Below, piece by piece: positions 1 through 9,721 of a DNA stretch of 64,000 nt (position 1 is its first letter; each line of letters opens with the position of its first letter). The DNA is from Acidovorax sp. FJL06 (GTDB taxonomy: Bacteria > Pseudomonadota > Gammaproteobacteria > Burkholderiales > Burkholderiaceae_C). Where the stretch lies: contig NZ_QAJR01000029.1 in the NCBI RefSeq assembly GCF_003852545.1, forward strand, positions 62,001 to 126,000. Direction: 5' to 3'. Below the pieces are notes generated by a model. That model had not been told where the DNA came from. It searched no databases and saw nothing but the letters and a program-made list of their open reading frames with translations. A program made the translations under genes and the position numbers.

Positions 1-78
1 TGAGGCCGATTGAATGGACCGCAGCGCCCCTTTTCTACTGCACAGGGACACGCGCTGCGACAGCTGGGAGCCCTCCCC

Positions 79-1578
79 GTGATCACAGAACTTGAATTCA
101 AAAGCCTGGCCAGCGAAGGCTACAACCGCATTCCGCTCATGGTCGAGGCCTTTGCGGACCTGGAAACCCCGCTCTCGCTCTACCTGAAGCTGGCGCACAC
201 CAAGGACGGCGGCAAGCACAGCTTTCTGCTCGAATCCGTGGTGGGTGGCGAGCGCTTCGGGCGCTACAGCTTCATCGGCCTGCCCGCGCGCACGCTGCTG
301 CGGGCCAGCGGCTTTGGCGCCGCAGCGCGCACCGAGGTGGTGACCGACGGCCAGGTGGTCGAGACTGCCACCGGCAACCCGCTCGACTTCATTGCCGACT
401 ACCAAAACCGCTTCAAGGTGGCCCTGCGCCCCGGCTTGCCGCGCTTTTGTGGCGGTCTGGCAGGCTACTTTGGCTACGACGCGGTGCGCTACATCGAGAA
501 AAAGCTCGAAACCACCTGCCCGCCCGACACCCTGGGCTGCCCCGACATCCTGCTGCTGCAGTGCGAGGAGCTGGCGGTCATCGACAACCTCTCGGGCAAG
601 CTCTACCTCATCGTCTACGCGGACCCGGCCACACCCGAGGCGTACGCCAAGGCCAAGAAGCGCCTGCGTGAGCTCAAGGAGCAGCTCAAGTACTCGGTGA
701 GTGCCCCGGTGGTCAAAGCCACCGAAAGCCACCCCGCCCAGCGCGACTTTGCCAAGGCCGACTACCTGGCCGCCGTGAGCCGCGCCAAGGAGCTGATCGC
801 TGCGGGCGACTTCATGCAGGTGCAGGTGGGCCAGCGCATCCACAAGCGCTACACCGAGTCGCCCCTGTCGCTGTACCGTGCGCTGCGTTCGCTGAACCCG
901 TCGCCGTACATGTATTTCTACGACTTCGGCGACTTCCACGTGGTGGGCGCCAGCCCCGAGATCTTGGTGCGCCAGGAGAAGACCGAAGAAGGCACCAAGG
1001 TCACCATCCGCCCCCTGGCCGGCACCCGCCCGCGTGGCGCCACGCCCGAGAAGGACAAGGCCACCGAGGTCGAACTCATCAACGACCCCAAGGAACGCGC
1101 CGAGCACGTGATGCTGATCGACCTGGCGCGCAACGACATCGGCCGTATCGCAAAGACGGGCACCGTGAAGGTGACCGAGGCCTTTGCCGTGGAGCGCTAC
1201 AGCCACGTGATGCACATCGTGAGCAACGTGGAGGGCATTCTCAACGAAGGCATGACCAGCATGGACGTGCTCAAGGCCACCTTCCCCGCCGGCACACTCA
1301 CCGGCGCACCCAAGGTGCATGCCATGGAGCTCATCGACCAGCTCGAACCCACCAAGCGCGGCCTGTACGGCGGCGCCTGCGGCTACCTGAGCTACGCGGG
1401 CGACATGGATGTGGCCATTGCGATCCGCACCGGCATCATCAAGAACGGCACGCTGTTCGTGCAGGCCGCCGCCGGTGTGGTGGCCGACTCGGTGCCCGAG
1501 CTGGAATGGAAAGAAACAGAGCACAAGGCCCGCGCCCTGCTGCGCGCCGCCGAACTGGTCGAGGAGGGCCTGGAATGA
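79..1578 (+). CDS. trpE: Anthranilate synthase component I (TrpE)
   Basis: Converts chorismate to anthranilate using ammonia supplied by TrpG; first committed step of tryptophan synthesis, cytoplasmic. The 499-residue protein has the N-terminal regulatory half with an LLES tryptophan-binding motif followed by GRYSFIG, and a C-terminal chorismate-binding half with LAGTRPRGATPEKD, LIDLARNDIGR and FPAGTLTGAPK. The frame stays open upstream to base 10. I place the start at the GTG at 79 because GGGAG lies 8 nt before it and the protein then begins VITELEFKSLA, as in relatives. The stop overlaps the next start (ATGA). It opens a trp operon that runs to trpC. No leader peptide or attenuator is visible in the 78 bases available upstream. 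Confidence 0.97.
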   Translation: MITELEFKSLASEGYNRIPLMVEAFADLETPLSLYLKLAHTKDGGKHSFLLESVVGGERFGRYSFIGLPARTLLRASGFGAAARTEVVTDGQVVETATGNPLDFIADYQNRFKVALRPGLPRFCGGLAGYFGYDAVRYIEKKLETTCPPDTLGCPDILLLQCEELAVIDNLSGKLYLIVYADPATPEAYAKAKKRLRELKEQLKYSVSAPVVKATESHPAQRDFAKADYLAAVSRAKELIAAGDFMQVQVGQRIHKRYTESPLSLYRALRSLNPSPYMYFYDFGDFHVVGASPEILVRQEKTEEGTKVTIRPLAGTRPRGATPEKDKATEVELINDPKERAEHVMLIDLARNDIGRIAKTGTVKVTEAFAVERYSHVMHIVSNVEGILNEGMTSMDVLKATFPAGTLTGAPKVHAMELIDQLEPTKRGLYGGACGYLSYAGDMDVAIAIRTGIIKNGTLFVQAAAGVVADSVPELEWKETEHKARALLRAAELVEEGLE

Positions 1579-1910
1579 CCCGCGCCATTGCCAAAGTGAA
1601 GGCCTGCACCACCATGCAGGACGTGCGCCGCGAAGTGAATGCGCTGGACGACGTGCTGGTGCCTCTGCTGGTAGAGCGCGTGGGCTACATGACCCAGGCG
1701 GCCCGCATCAAGCAAGGTGTGGAACAGGTGCGCGACGAAGCGCGCATCGAGGCCATCGTGGCCCGCGTGCGTGAGCGCGCCCAGGCCGAAGGCGGCGACG
1801 CCGATGTGATGGAAGCCATCTACCGCAGCCTCATGGAGGCCTGCATTGCCTATGAACACCGCGAGTTCGCCCGTCTGCGCGAGCCCGCCCTTGCCGGGAG
1901 CGCCGCATGA
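1575..1910 (+). CDS. Chorismate mutase, AroQ class (PchB-like)
   Basis: A 111-residue all-helical AroQ-type domain. Helix 1 reads [20 protein letters not shown], followed by YMTQAARIK and a C-terminal helix ending EHREF. These are the usual positions of the arginine, lysine and glutamate residues that bind chorismate. It should convert chorismate to prephenate for phenylalanine and tyrosine. The spacing and the C-terminal helix also resemble the isochorismate-pyruvate lyase PchB, so a lyase activity cannot be excluded from sequence. It overlaps trpE and trpG by ATGA at both ends, so the three are translationally coupled. The enzyme that drains chorismate to Phe/Tyr is thus made together with the enzyme that commits it to Trp. 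Confidence 0.85.
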   Translation: MTRAIAKVKACTTMQDVRREVNALDDVLVPLLVERVGYMTQAARIKQGVEQVRDEARIEAIVARVRERAQAEGGDADVMEAIYRSLMEACIAYEHREFARLREPALAGSAA

Positions 1911-2491
1911 AACTCTTGATGGTCGATAACTACGACAGCTTCACCTACAACATCGTCCAGTACTTTGGTGAACTGGGTGCCGAGGTCGAGGTTTTCCGCA
2001 ACGACGAGATCACCGTGGCCGAGATCGAGGCGCGCCTGAATGCCGGGCAACTCGATCGCCTCGTCATCTCGCCCGGCCCCTGCTCCCCGGCTGAGGCGGG
2101 CATCTCCGTGGCTGCGATCCAGCACTTTGCCGGCAAGCTGCCCATTCTGGGCGTATGCCTGGGCCACCAGAGCATTGGCGCGGCCTTCGGCGGCAACATC
2201 ATCCGCGCGCAGGAGCTGATGCACGGCAAGACCAGCGTCATCACCACCACGCAAAAGGGCGTGTTTGCGGGCCTGCCCGCGCAATTCACCGTCAACCGCT
2301 ACCACTCGCTGGCCATCGAGCGTGCCACCTGCCCCGATGTGCTGGAGGTGACGGCCTGGGCGGAAGACGGCGAGATCATGGGCGTGCGCCACAAGACGCT
2401 GGCGATCGAAGGCGTGCAGTTCCACCCCGAAAGCATCCTCACCGAACACGGCCACGCCATGCTCAAGAACTTTCTGGAGCAGCGCACATGA
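1907..2491 (+). CDS. trpG: Anthranilate synthase component II, glutamine amidotransferase (TrpG)
   Basis: Class I glutamine amidotransferase that supplies ammonia to TrpE; the same subunit often also serves PabB. The 194-residue protein begins [13 protein letters not shown] and has the nucleophile elbow GVCLGHQ (Cys84) and the GVQFHPES motif giving His171 and Glu173, so the catalytic triad is complete. It overlaps the upstream chorismate mutase (ATGA) and the downstream LysE gene (ATGA). It is a stand-alone subunit, not fused to TrpE or TrpD. Confidence 0.97.
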   Translation: MKLLMVDNYDSFTYNIVQYFGELGAEVEVFRNDEITVAEIEARLNAGQLDRLVISPGPCSPAEAGISVAAIQHFAGKLPILGVCLGHQSIGAAFGGNIIRAQELMHGKTSVITTTQKGVFAGLPAQFTVNRYHSLAIERATCPDVLEVTAWAEDGEIMGVRHKTLAIEGVQFHPESILTEHGHAMLKNFLEQRT

Positions 2492-3156
2492 TGATCGACA
2501 CCCACCAGCTGGTGATGTTCATTGCCGCAGGCTGGCTGCTCAACCTCACGCCCGGGCCCGATGTGCTCTACATCGTGACCAACGCGCTCAAGTCGGGCAC
2601 CCGCGCCGGCATCGTGGCGGGGCTGGGCATCACCGCCGGGTGCTTCGTACACATCTTTGCGGCCGCCGTGGGCGTGGGCGCGCTGCTGGCCGCATCGGCC
2701 ACGGCATTCACCGTGCTCAAGTGGGTGGGGGCGGCCTACCTGATGTGGATGGGCGTGCGCATGCTGCTGTCCAAGCCCGGTGCCGACGGGGGTAACAGTG
2801 CAGCGCTGGCGGCCGCGCAGGCGGCCCCTGCGCAGCACACGCCGCTCTCCAAGGTGTTTCTGGGCGGTTTCTGGACCAATGTGCTCAACCCCAAGGTCGC
2901 CATTTTCTTCCTGGCCTTTGTGCCACAGTTCATCGCCCCGGGCACCGACAACAAGGCGCTGGCCTTTGTGCTGCTGGGCGTGCTGTTCAACATCAACGCC
3001 ATCCCGGTCAACGTGGGCTGGGCGCTGGCGGCGTCGTGGATGGCGCGCCGTGCCGGGGTGATCCAGCGCGGCATGCACTGGCTGGACCGCGTGGCCGGTG
3101 CCATGTTCATCGGCTTCGGACTCAAGCTGGCCTTTACAGATCAACCAGCGGCTTGA
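2488..3156 (+). CDS. LysE/RhtB family amino-acid exporter
   Basis: About 222 residues with six predicted hydrophobic segments. It has the family signature [16 protein letters not shown] near residue 20, the G-rich segment after it, and [21 protein letters not shown] in the middle. Members export amino acids such as lysine, threonine or homoserine lactones; the substrate here is unknown. The start is ATG 2488, overlapping the trpG stop, or ATG 2491 directly after. It is embedded between trpG and trpD, which suggests a substrate linked to tryptophan metabolism (Trp, anthranilate or another aromatic amino acid). That is inference from position only. Confidence 0.88.
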   Translation: MMIDTHQLVMFIAAGWLLNLTPGPDVLYIVTNALKSGTRAGIVAGLGITAGCFVHIFAAAVGVGALLAASATAFTVLKWVGAAYLMWMGVRMLLSKPGADGGNSAALAAAQAAPAQHTPLSKVFLGGFWTNVLNPKVAIFFLAFVPQFIAPGTDNKALAFVLLGVLFNINAIPVNVGWALAASWMARRAGVIQRGMHWLDRVAGAMFIGFGLKLAFTDQPAA

Positions 3157-3179
3157 ACGCCGCTAGAGGAGACACCGTC

Positions 3180-4220
3180 ATGCCCATCACCCCCCAGGAA
3201 GCGCTGCAGCGCACCATCGAACATCGCGAAATCTTCCACGACGAGATGCTGCACCTGATGCGGCTCATCATGAATGGCGAACTCTCGCCCGTGATGACCG
3301 CGTCCATCATCACCGGCCTGCGTGTGAAGAAGGAAACCATCGGCGAGATCACTGCCGCCGCGCAGGTGATGCGCGAGTTCAGCACCAAGGTCCACGTCAA
3401 GGACCCCACCCATATGGTGGACATCGTGGGCACGGGCGGCGACGGCGCCAACACCTTCAACATCTCCACCTGCTCCATGTTCGTGGCCGCCGCCGCCGGC
3501 GCCAAGGTCAGCAAACATGGCGGGCGCGGTGTGTCGAGCAAAAGCGGCAGCGCCGACGTGATGGAGGCCCTGGGCATCCACATCAACCTCAAGCCCGAGC
3601 AGATCGCCCAGTGCATCGCTGAAGTCGGCATCGGCTTCATGTTCGCGCCCAACCACCACCCCGCCATGAAGAACGTGGCCCCGGTGCGCAAGGAACTGGG
3701 CGTGCGCACCATCTTCAACATCCTGGGCCCGCTGACCAACCCGGCCGGTGCGCCCAACATCCTCATGGGCGTGTTCCACCCCGACCTCGTCGGTATCCAG
3801 GTGCGCGCGCTGCAGCGCCTGGGCGCCGAGCACGCGCTGGTGGTCTACGGCCGTGACGGCATGGACGAAGTGAGCCTGGGCGCCGCCACACTGGTGGGCG
3901 AGCTGAAAAACGGCCAGATCACCGAATACGAAATCCACCCTGAGGACTTCGGCCTGCCTATGGCCAGCAACCGCGCCCTCAAGGTCGAAACGCCCGAGCA
4001 GTCGCGCGAAATGCTGATCGGCGTGCTCAAGGGCGAGCCCGGCGCCGCGCAGGACATCGTCTGCCTGAACGCCGGTGTGGCGCTGTATGCGGCCAATGTG
4101 GTCGATTCGGTGCCTGCAGGGCTTGCCAGGGCCCGCGCGGCGATTGCCTCGGGTGCCGCGCTGGCCAAGCTGGAGCAGGTGGTCACGCGCACGCATGCGC
4201 TGGCCGGTGCTGCCGCGTGA
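3180..4220 (+). CDS. trpD: Anthranilate phosphoribosyltransferase (TrpD)
   Basis: Transfers phosphoribose from PRPP to anthranilate, second step of tryptophan synthesis. 346 residues. The PRPP-binding loop [15 protein letters not shown] (about residues 83-97) and [16 protein letters not shown] follow the helical N-terminal domain, and [10 protein letters not shown] is present further on. The start is fixed by AGAGGAGA seven bases before ATG 3180; the open frame upstream runs into lysE and is not used. It is a stand-alone enzyme of normal family length. Confidence 0.97.
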   Translation: MPITPQEALQRTIEHREIFHDEMLHLMRLIMNGELSPVMTASIITGLRVKKETIGEITAAAQVMREFSTKVHVKDPTHMVDIVGTGGDGANTFNISTCSMFVAAAAGAKVSKHGGRGVSSKSGSADVMEALGIHINLKPEQIAQCIAEVGIGFMFAPNHHPAMKNVAPVRKELGVRTIFNILGPLTNPAGAPNILMGVFHPDLVGIQVRALQRLGAEHALVVYGRDGMDEVSLGAATLVGELKNGQITEYEIHPEDFGLPMASNRALKVETPEQSREMLIGVLKGEPGAAQDIVCLNAGVALYAANVVDSVPAGLARARAAIASGAALAKLEQVVTRTHALAGAAA

Positions 4221-4242
4221 CAACAACCAACAAGGGTTCCCT

Positions 4243-5043
4243 ATGAGTGACATTCTCAACAAAATCGTGGCCGTCAAGCACGAAGAAGTGGCAGCCGCCA
4301 AAAAGCGCCTGCCGCTGCCCGCCATGCGCGCCGATGCCGAGAGCCGCGTACTCACCCGCGACTTTGAAGGCGCGCTGCGCGCCAAGATCGCCAAGGGCCA
4401 GGCGGCCGTAATTGCCGAGGTCAAGAAGGCCAGCCCCAGCAAGGGCGTGCTGCGCGCCGATTTCGAGCCCGCCGACATTGCGCAAAGCTACATGGAAGGG
4501 GATGGCAAGGTCAGCGCTGCCTGCCTGTCAGTGCTGACCGACCGGCAGTTCTTCCAGGGCCAGCCCGACTACCTGAAACAGGCCCGCGCCAGCACCTTGC
4601 TGCCGGTGCTGCGCAAGGATTTCATGGTGGACGCGTACCAGATCTACGAATCGCGGGCCATGGGCGCCGATGCCATCCTGCTGATCGCCGCCTGCCTGGA
4701 TGACGCGCAGATGACCGACTTTGAGGCCATTGCCCGCAGCCTGGACATGGCGGTGCTGGTGGAGGTGCACGACCGCGCCGAACTGGAGCGCGCGCTCCAG
4801 CTCAAGACCCCGCTGGTGGGCATCAACAACCGCAACCTGCGCACATTTGAAGTCACGCTGGACACCACCCTCTCCATGCTGAAGGACGTGCCCGCCGACC
4901 GCTTGCTGGTCACCGAGTCGGGCATCTTGAAGCCCGCCGATGTGAAGACGATGCGCGACGCGGGTGTGCACGCCTTCCTGGTGGGCGAGGCCTTCATGCG
5001 GGCGGACGACCCGGGCCTGGCGCTTGCCAAGCTGTTTGCCTGA
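4243..5043 (+). CDS. trpC: Indole-3-glycerol-phosphate synthase (TrpC)
   Basis: Closes the indole ring from carboxyphenylaminodeoxyribulose phosphate; TIM-barrel enzyme, cytoplasmic. 266 residues with [13 protein letters not shown] at 56-68 (catalytic Glu/Lys pair), [14 protein letters not shown] in the middle, [12 protein letters not shown], and the C-terminal phosphate site TESGI...[13 protein letters not shown] precedes the ATG by 6 nt. It is monofunctional, not fused to TrpF. trpF, trpB and trpA are not in this window. Confidence 0.97.
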   Translation: MSDILNKIVAVKHEEVAAAKKRLPLPAMRADAESRVLTRDFEGALRAKIAKGQAAVIAEVKKASPSKGVLRADFEPADIAQSYMEGDGKVSAACLSVLTDRQFFQGQPDYLKQARASTLLPVLRKDFMVDAYQIYESRAMGADAILLIAACLDDAQMTDFEAIARSLDMAVLVEVHDRAELERALQLKTPLVGINNRNLRTFEVTLDTTLSMLKDVPADRLLVTESGILKPADVKTMRDAGVHAFLVGEAFMRADDPGLALAKLFA

Positions 5044-5052
5044 GGGTGCCGA

Positions 5053-5109
5053 ATACTATTGTTTTGATAGCTGTTGGCGCTTGTCCATAGCGCGCAGAAG
5101 GCCTTTTTG
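5053..5109 (+). repeat. Dispersed hairpin repeat, family 1, copy 1
   Basis: AT-richer than its surroundings. It has the family pattern TTTTGATAGCTG, then a GCGCTT...GCGC hairpin, then AGGCCTTTTTG. It fills the whole gap between trpC and ung, and the T-run after the hairpin could end transcription of the trp operon. Five further copies are listed below. Confidence 0.75.
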
Positions 5110-5112
5110 ACC

Positions 5113-5829
5113 ATGAATTCACCCGCACAAACCCCCACCCAGCTTCAGGGCACCGATCCGGCCGCATGGCCCGTGGCGCCGGGGTGGCAGCCCTTGGTGG
5201 ACGCCTTCTTTGCGGGCACGCGGGGCCAGGCGTTGCAGGGGTTTCTGCAGGAGCGGCTCAGCGCCGGGGCGGTGGTCTTCCCGCCCCAGCCGCTGCGCGC
5301 GCTGGAGCTGACGCCGCCCGACGCCGTGCGCGTGGTCATCCTGGGGCAGGACCCGTACCACGGCCGGGGCCAGGCCGAGGGGCTGGCGTTTTCCGTCGCG
5401 CCGGGTGTGCCGTTGCCGCCGTCGCTGCGCAATATCTTCAAGGAGATGCAGCGCGACCTGGGCACGGCCTTTCCGCCCATGCCCGAGCCGGGCGGCAGCC
5501 TGGTGAAGTGGGCGAAAAATGGTGTGCTGCTGCTCAACACCGGCCTCACGGTGGAAGAGGGCCAGCCCGCCAGCCACGCGGGCAAGGGCTGGGAGGCGCT
5601 GACCGACGCCGTGATCCGCCATGTGGCCGAAGGCCCGCGCCCGGTGGTGTTCATGCTCTGGGGCTCGCACGCGCAGTCCAAGCGCGCCTTCATCCCGCAG
5701 GACCGGGGGCATCTGATCCTGACCTCCAACCACCCTTCGCCGCTGTCGGCACTGCGCCCGCCCGTGCCGTTCATCGGCAACGGGCACTTTGGCAAGGCGC
5801 GGGAGTTCCGCGAAGAGCACGGGTACTGA
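5113..5829 (+). CDS. ung: Uracil-DNA glycosylase, family 1
   Basis: Removes uracil from DNA as the first step of base-excision repair. 238 residues with the family-1 water-activating motif GQDPYHG at 78-84 (Asp80 catalytic), the LLLNTGLTVE segment, and the DNA-intercalation motif SNHPSPLSA near the C terminus. The start is ATG 5113; the frame is open 39 nt further upstream into the repeat, but nothing there resembles Ung. It follows trpC across the repeat and has its own short leader. Confidence 0.97.
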   Translation: MNSPAQTPTQLQGTDPAAWPVAPGWQPLVDAFFAGTRGQALQGFLQERLSAGAVVFPPQPLRALELTPPDAVRVVILGQDPYHGRGQAEGLAFSVAPGVPLPPSLRNIFKEMQRDLGTAFPPMPEPGGSLVKWAKNGVLLLNTGLTVEEGQPASHAGKGWEALTDAVIRHVAEGPRPVVFMLWGSHAQSKRAFIPQDRGHLILTSNHPSPLSALRPPVPFIGNGHFGKAREFREEHGY

Positions 5830-5856
5830 GCCGGGGGCGAATCGCCCCAGGAGGGG

Positions 5857-6768
5857 CTACCAGCGCCCCGGCAACTGTTCCTTCAATAAATCCACAAACG
5901 CCTGCACGGCCACCGGCAGGCTGCGGCCCGCCAGGGTCTGCACCTCCAGGTCGCGCAGGTCCATGCCCGCATCGCTGATGGGCAGGGCCACGATGGCGCC
6001 TGCCGCCACCAGGTGGCGCGCTGCGATCTCGCTGGCCACCGACAGCCCGCCGCCATGCGCCACAAAGTTGAGCACCGTCTTGGCGTGGTTGCTGATGAGC
6101 ACGGCGCTGAGCTGCAGGCCCTGGCGGCTGCAGACGATGTCGATCATCTGGCGCACCGTGGTTTCGGCCGGGGGCAGGGCCAGCGGGTATTCGGCCATTT
6201 GCGCCAGCGTGACGCTGCCGGCGCCCGCCAGCGGGTGGCCGGGCGGCACCAGGGCCAGCACGGGCGCGGTCTGGCGGTAGGCCACTTCAATATCCTTGTG
6301 GGGCGATCGGCTGAAGCACAGGCCGATGTCGGCCGCGCCGCTGCGCACCGCGTCGGGCACCTGGGCCGTGGGCAGCGCAATCACGCTGAACTGGATGCCG
6401 GTGTGGGTGCGCTGAAATTCCACGCACAGGCGTGGCACCAGCTCGTTGGCAAAGGCGTCGGACGTGGCCAGCCGCACCTGCCCGGCGCGCAGGCCTTGCA
6501 GTGCGCCGATTTCGCCCAGCGCGCGCTCGGCGTCCAGCACGGTGCGGCGGGCATGCACGGCCAGGATCTCGCCCGCCGCCGTGAGCACCATGCCGCGCGG
6601 GTGGCGCTCGAACAGCGGCGTGCCCAGCTGCGCCTCCAGCCCCGCGATCTGGCGGCTCAGCGCCGAGGCCGCCACATGCAGGCGGGCCGAGGCCTCGGTG
6701 AGGGAGCCGCTTTCGGCCACTTCCAGAAAGTAGCGCAGGGTGGTGTCTTGCAGCAGGTGGGCGCGCAT
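5857..6768 (-). CDS. LysR-family transcriptional regulator
   Basis: 303 residues. An N-terminal winged helix (LRYFLEVAESGSLTEASARL, then SALSRQIAGLEAQLGTPLFER) is followed by a substrate-binding effector domain of normal length. The frame is open 81 nt upstream, but ATG 6768 places the HTH at the usual distance from the N terminus. It is divergent from the Bug binding-protein gene at 6921 across 152 bp, the standard arrangement for a LysR regulator and its target, so it probably controls that gene and perhaps the gamma-glutamyltransferase after it. The effector is unknown. Confidence 0.9.
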   Translation of the reverse strand: MRAHLLQDTTLRYFLEVAESGSLTEASARLHVAASALSRQIAGLEAQLGTPLFERHPRGMVLTAAGEILAVHARRTVLDAERALGEIGALQGLRAGQVRLATSDAFANELVPRLCVEFQRTHTGIQFSVIALPTAQVPDAVRSGAADIGLCFSRSPHKDIEVAYRQTAPVLALVPPGHPLAGAGSVTLAQMAEYPLALPPAETTVRQMIDIVCSRQGLQLSAVLISNHAKTVLNFVAHGGGLSVASEIAARHLVAAGAIVALPISDAGMDLRDLEVQTLAGRSLPVAVQAFVDLLKEQLPGRW

Positions 6769-6920
6769 GGAGGGCCTTCGGGTCGGACCCGGCAGTATCC
6801 ATCGGTTTGCCGCAGCGGCAAAGCAGCTTGCCGAAATGCTGGTGGTCAAGCAAGGCGGGGCTTCCTAAGATGGTTCCACCCTTCGTTGTTGTTCGACTTC
6901 TTTGCTGGAGTGCTGCGTAT

Positions 6921-7904
6921 ATGCGTCTACTTTCCTGGAGCCGTGGTGTCTGGGGCCTGGCCGGCCTGCTGCTGATGGCGTCTGCCGTGCACGCGCAGGC
7001 CAACTGGCCGGACCGCCCGGTGCGGGTCATCGTGCCCTTCCCCGCCAGCGGCGCGACCGACCTGGTGGCCCGCGTGGTCACGCAGCGTGTGGCGGCCGAC
7101 CTGGGTCAGCAGCTGGTGGTGGACAACAAGCCCGGCGCGGGCGGCACCCTGGGTACGGCCGAGGCGGCCAAGGCCGCACCCGACGGCTACACCCTGCTGC
7201 TGACCACGAGCAGCACCCACGCCATCTCGCCCCACCTCATGCCCAAGCTGGCCTACGACCCGCGCAAGGACTTTGTGCCCGTGGCCCATGTGGCCGATGC
7301 GCCCAGTGTGCTGCTGGTCACCAACTCGCTGCCCGCCAAGACCGTGGGCGAGCTGATTGCGTATGCCAAGGCCCATCCGGGCAAGCTCAACTACGCCACC
7401 AGCGGCAACGGCACCATCGTGCACCTGAACACTGCGGCCTTCAGCGCCCAGGCGGGGGTGGAGATGACGCACATCCCCTACAAGGGCACGGCCCTGGCCA
7501 TCCCCGACCTGATTGCCGGGCAGACGCATGTGCTGTTCGATTCGCTGCCTACGGGCATGCCCCACGCCAAGGCAGGGCGTCTGCGCGCACTGGCCGTGAC
7601 CAGCGAAAAGCGCAGCACCCTGGCGCCCGAGCTGCCCACGCTGGCCGAATCCGGCCTGCCCGGCTATTCGTCGGTGACCTGGTTTGGTGTGTACCTGCCT
7701 GCCGGCGCGCCGCCCGCGCTGGTTGAGAAGGTGCACAAGGCCTTTGCCAAGGCCGTGCAGGCGCCCGAGGTGGCCGAGAGCCTGGCCAAGCTGGGTGTGG
7801 AGCCCGCCGCGCCGCGCACGCCTGCGCAGTTCGGTGCCATGGTGCAGGCGGACAGCAACCGCTGGGCCACGGTGATTCGGCAGCACAAAATAAACATTGA
7901 TTGA
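6921..7904 (+). CDS. Bug-family (TctC-like) periplasmic solute-binding protein
   Basis: 327 residues starting with a signal peptide (hydrophobic stretch at about 10-20, cleavage after VHA or AQA). Then come NWPDRPVRVIVPFPASGATD, VDNKPGAGGTLG, and HIPYKGTALAIPDLIAGQ, all typical of Bordetella uptake gene proteins. These bind small carboxylates or similar solutes for tripartite tricarboxylate transporters. Betaproteobacteria carry many of them as orphans, as here: no TctA/TctB gene is adjacent. It is divergent from the LysR gene, which probably senses a related compound. The ligand cannot be named. Confidence 0.92.
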   Translation: MRLLSWSRGVWGLAGLLLMASAVHAQANWPDRPVRVIVPFPASGATDLVARVVTQRVAADLGQQLVVDNKPGAGGTLGTAEAAKAAPDGYTLLLTTSSTHAISPHLMPKLAYDPRKDFVPVAHVADAPSVLLVTNSLPAKTVGELIAYAKAHPGKLNYATSGNGTIVHLNTAAFSAQAGVEMTHIPYKGTALAIPDLIAGQTHVLFDSLPTGMPHAKAGRLRALAVTSEKRSTLAPELPTLAESGLPGYSSVTWFGVYLPAGAPPALVEKVHKAFAKAVQAPEVAESLAKLGVEPAAPRTPAQFGAMVQADSNRWATVIRQHKINID

Positions 7905-8008
7905 CCCCCCCTGAGTCGCCTTCGGCGCCATCCCCCCAAGGGGGACGACGCCCTCGGTGCGGGGCGGCCCTTCCTCGGCGTCTCTCGCTTTGCGCCGCGC
8001 CAGTTTTC
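7905..8008 (+). repeat. GC-rich post-stop repeat, family 2, copy 1
   Basis: Begins directly after the TGA of the Bug gene with CCCCCCTGAGTCGCCTTCGG. It contains nested hairpins (CGCCTTCGGCG, CCCCCAAGGGGG) and a GGGGCGGCCC core, and ends GCCAGTTTTC. It has the same orientation as the gene it follows. See the finding on this family. Confidence 0.85.
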
Positions 8009-8044
8009 AACCGAGCGGGCTGTTCCTGCTCTGGAGTCCATCCC

Positions 8045-9655
8045 ATGACCCAAACTTCCCTCGACTGGTCCCTCCCCTACGCGTCCCACCGCAGTGCGGT
8101 CATGGGGCGCAACGTGGTCTCCGCCTCGCAGCCGCTGGCGGCGCAAGCGGGACTGCGCATGCTGCTGGCGGGCGGCAACGCGGTGGACGCCGCCATCGCC
8201 GCCGCCATGGCGCTCACGGTGGTCGAGCCCACGGGCTGCGGCATCGGCAGCGACGGCTTTGCCATCGTGTGGGATGGCAAGGAGCTGCACGGCCTCAATG
8301 CCTCGGGCCGCTCGCCCGCCGCCTGGACGCCGGAATATTTCGACAAGCTGGGCGGCATCCCCGAGACGGGCTGGAACGCCGTCACCGTGCCCGGCGCCGT
8401 GTCGGCCTGGGTGGCACTGTCCAAGCGCCTGGGCAAGCTGCCGTTTGCACAGCTGGCCCAGCCCGCCATCGACTACGCGCGCAACGGCTTTCCGGTGTCG
8501 CCCACCATCGCCCATCTGTGGGCGCTGGGCGCGGCCAAGCTGGGCACGCAGCCGGGTTTTGCCGAGTGCTTCATGCCCGAGTCTCTGGGCGGCCGTGTGC
8601 CCCAGGCGGGTGAGATTTTCCGCAGCGAAGCGCATGCCCGCACGCTGGAGCTGATCGCCGAGACCGAGGGCGAGGCCTTCTATCGGGGCGTGATCGCCGA
8701 GCGCATCGCCGCCCATTCCCAAGCCAACGGCGGCGCGATGACGCTGGCCGACCTGGCCGCGCACCAGGCCGACTGGGTGGGCACCATTCAGCAGCGGTTT
8801 GGCGATTCGGTCATCCACGAGATCCCGCCCAACGGCCAGGGCATTGCCGCGCTGATGGCGCTGGGCATGCTCGACGCCCATGGCATCGGGGCCCATCCGG
8901 TGGACGATGTGGAGACCGTGCACGCCAGCATCGAGGCCATGAAGCTCGCGTTTGCCGACCTGTACCAGTACAACGCCGACATCGACGCCATGCAGGTGGC
9001 GCCGCGCGATCTGCTCGATGCCGACTACCTGGCGGGCCGCGCCGCGCTGATCGACCGCGAGCGCGCGGGCGACCCCGGCCACGGCGCGCCCCGCCCCGGC
9101 GGCACGGTGTACCTGGCGGCGGCCGATAGCCAGGGCATGATGGTCTCGTTCATCCAGTCCAACTACATGGGCTTTGGCTCGGGCGTGGTGGTGCCGGGCA
9201 CCGGCATCAGCCTGCAGAACCGGGGCCATGGCTTCAACCTCACGCCCGGCCACGCCAACCAGGTAGCGCCGCGCAAGCGGCCCTCGCACACCATCATCCC
9301 GGCGTTTGCCATGCATGCCGACGGCACGCCGCAGATGGCGTTTGGCGTGATGGGCGGCCCCATGCAAAGCCAGGGCCACACGCAGATGGCGCTGCGCGTG
9401 CTGCGCTACGGCCAGAACCCGCAGGCAGCGGCCGACGCGCCGCGCTGGCGTGTGACGGGCGGCAAGGGCGTGGCGGTGGAGCTGGGGTTCGACCCCGCCG
9501 TGATCGCCGCACTGCGCGCGCGCGGGCACGAGGTGACGGTGGAAGCGGGCAACGGCGTGTTCGCCTTTGGCGGCGCCCAGCTGGTGCTGCGCAATGGCAA
9601 CACCTACATCGCAGGCTCCGACCCGCGCAAGGATGGGCACGCGGTGGCATTCTGA
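8045..9655 (+). CDS. Gamma-glutamyltransferase family Ntn-hydrolase
   Basis: 536 residues of the PF01019 family, which self-cleaves to give a small subunit with an N-terminal threonine. N-terminal GGNAVDAAIAAAMALTVVEP and the GGIPETGWNAVTVPGAV segment mark the family. The predicted new N terminus is Thr354 in PGGTVYLAAAD. The classical TTH there is TVY, as in YwrD-like rather than glutathione-degrading members. No signal peptide is evident, so it is probably cytoplasmic. GGAG lies 8 nt before the ATG. It may be co-expressed with the Bug gene, with the repeat between them. The substrate is uncertain. Confidence 0.9.
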   Translation: MTQTSLDWSLPYASHRSAVMGRNVVSASQPLAAQAGLRMLLAGGNAVDAAIAAAMALTVVEPTGCGIGSDGFAIVWDGKELHGLNASGRSPAAWTPEYFDKLGGIPETGWNAVTVPGAVSAWVALSKRLGKLPFAQLAQPAIDYARNGFPVSPTIAHLWALGAAKLGTQPGFAECFMPESLGGRVPQAGEIFRSEAHARTLELIAETEGEAFYRGVIAERIAAHSQANGGAMTLADLAAHQADWVGTIQQRFGDSVIHEIPPNGQGIAALMALGMLDAHGIGAHPVDDVETVHASIEAMKLAFADLYQYNADIDAMQVAPRDLLDADYLAGRAALIDRERAGDPGHGAPRPGGTVYLAAADSQGMMVSFIQSNYMGFGSGVVVPGTGISLQNRGHGFNLTPGHANQVAPRKRPSHTIIPAFAMHADGTPQMAFGVMGGPMQSQGHTQMALRVLRYGQNPQAAADAPRWRVTGGKGVAVELGFDPAVIAALRARGHEVTVEAGNGVFAFGGAQLVLRNGNTYIAGSDPRKDGHAVAF

Positions 9656-9721
9656 CCGGCCGGCGCCCCGGCGCACGCCGCAGCGGGCCGGCGCGGCCCT
9701 GGCCGCCGGGGGCGGCCCGGC

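Noticed and set aside
10-78. Upstream TTG start for trpE
   Set aside because: The GTG at 79 has a good ribosome-binding site and gives the conserved N terminus; the extra residues do not resemble TrpE.
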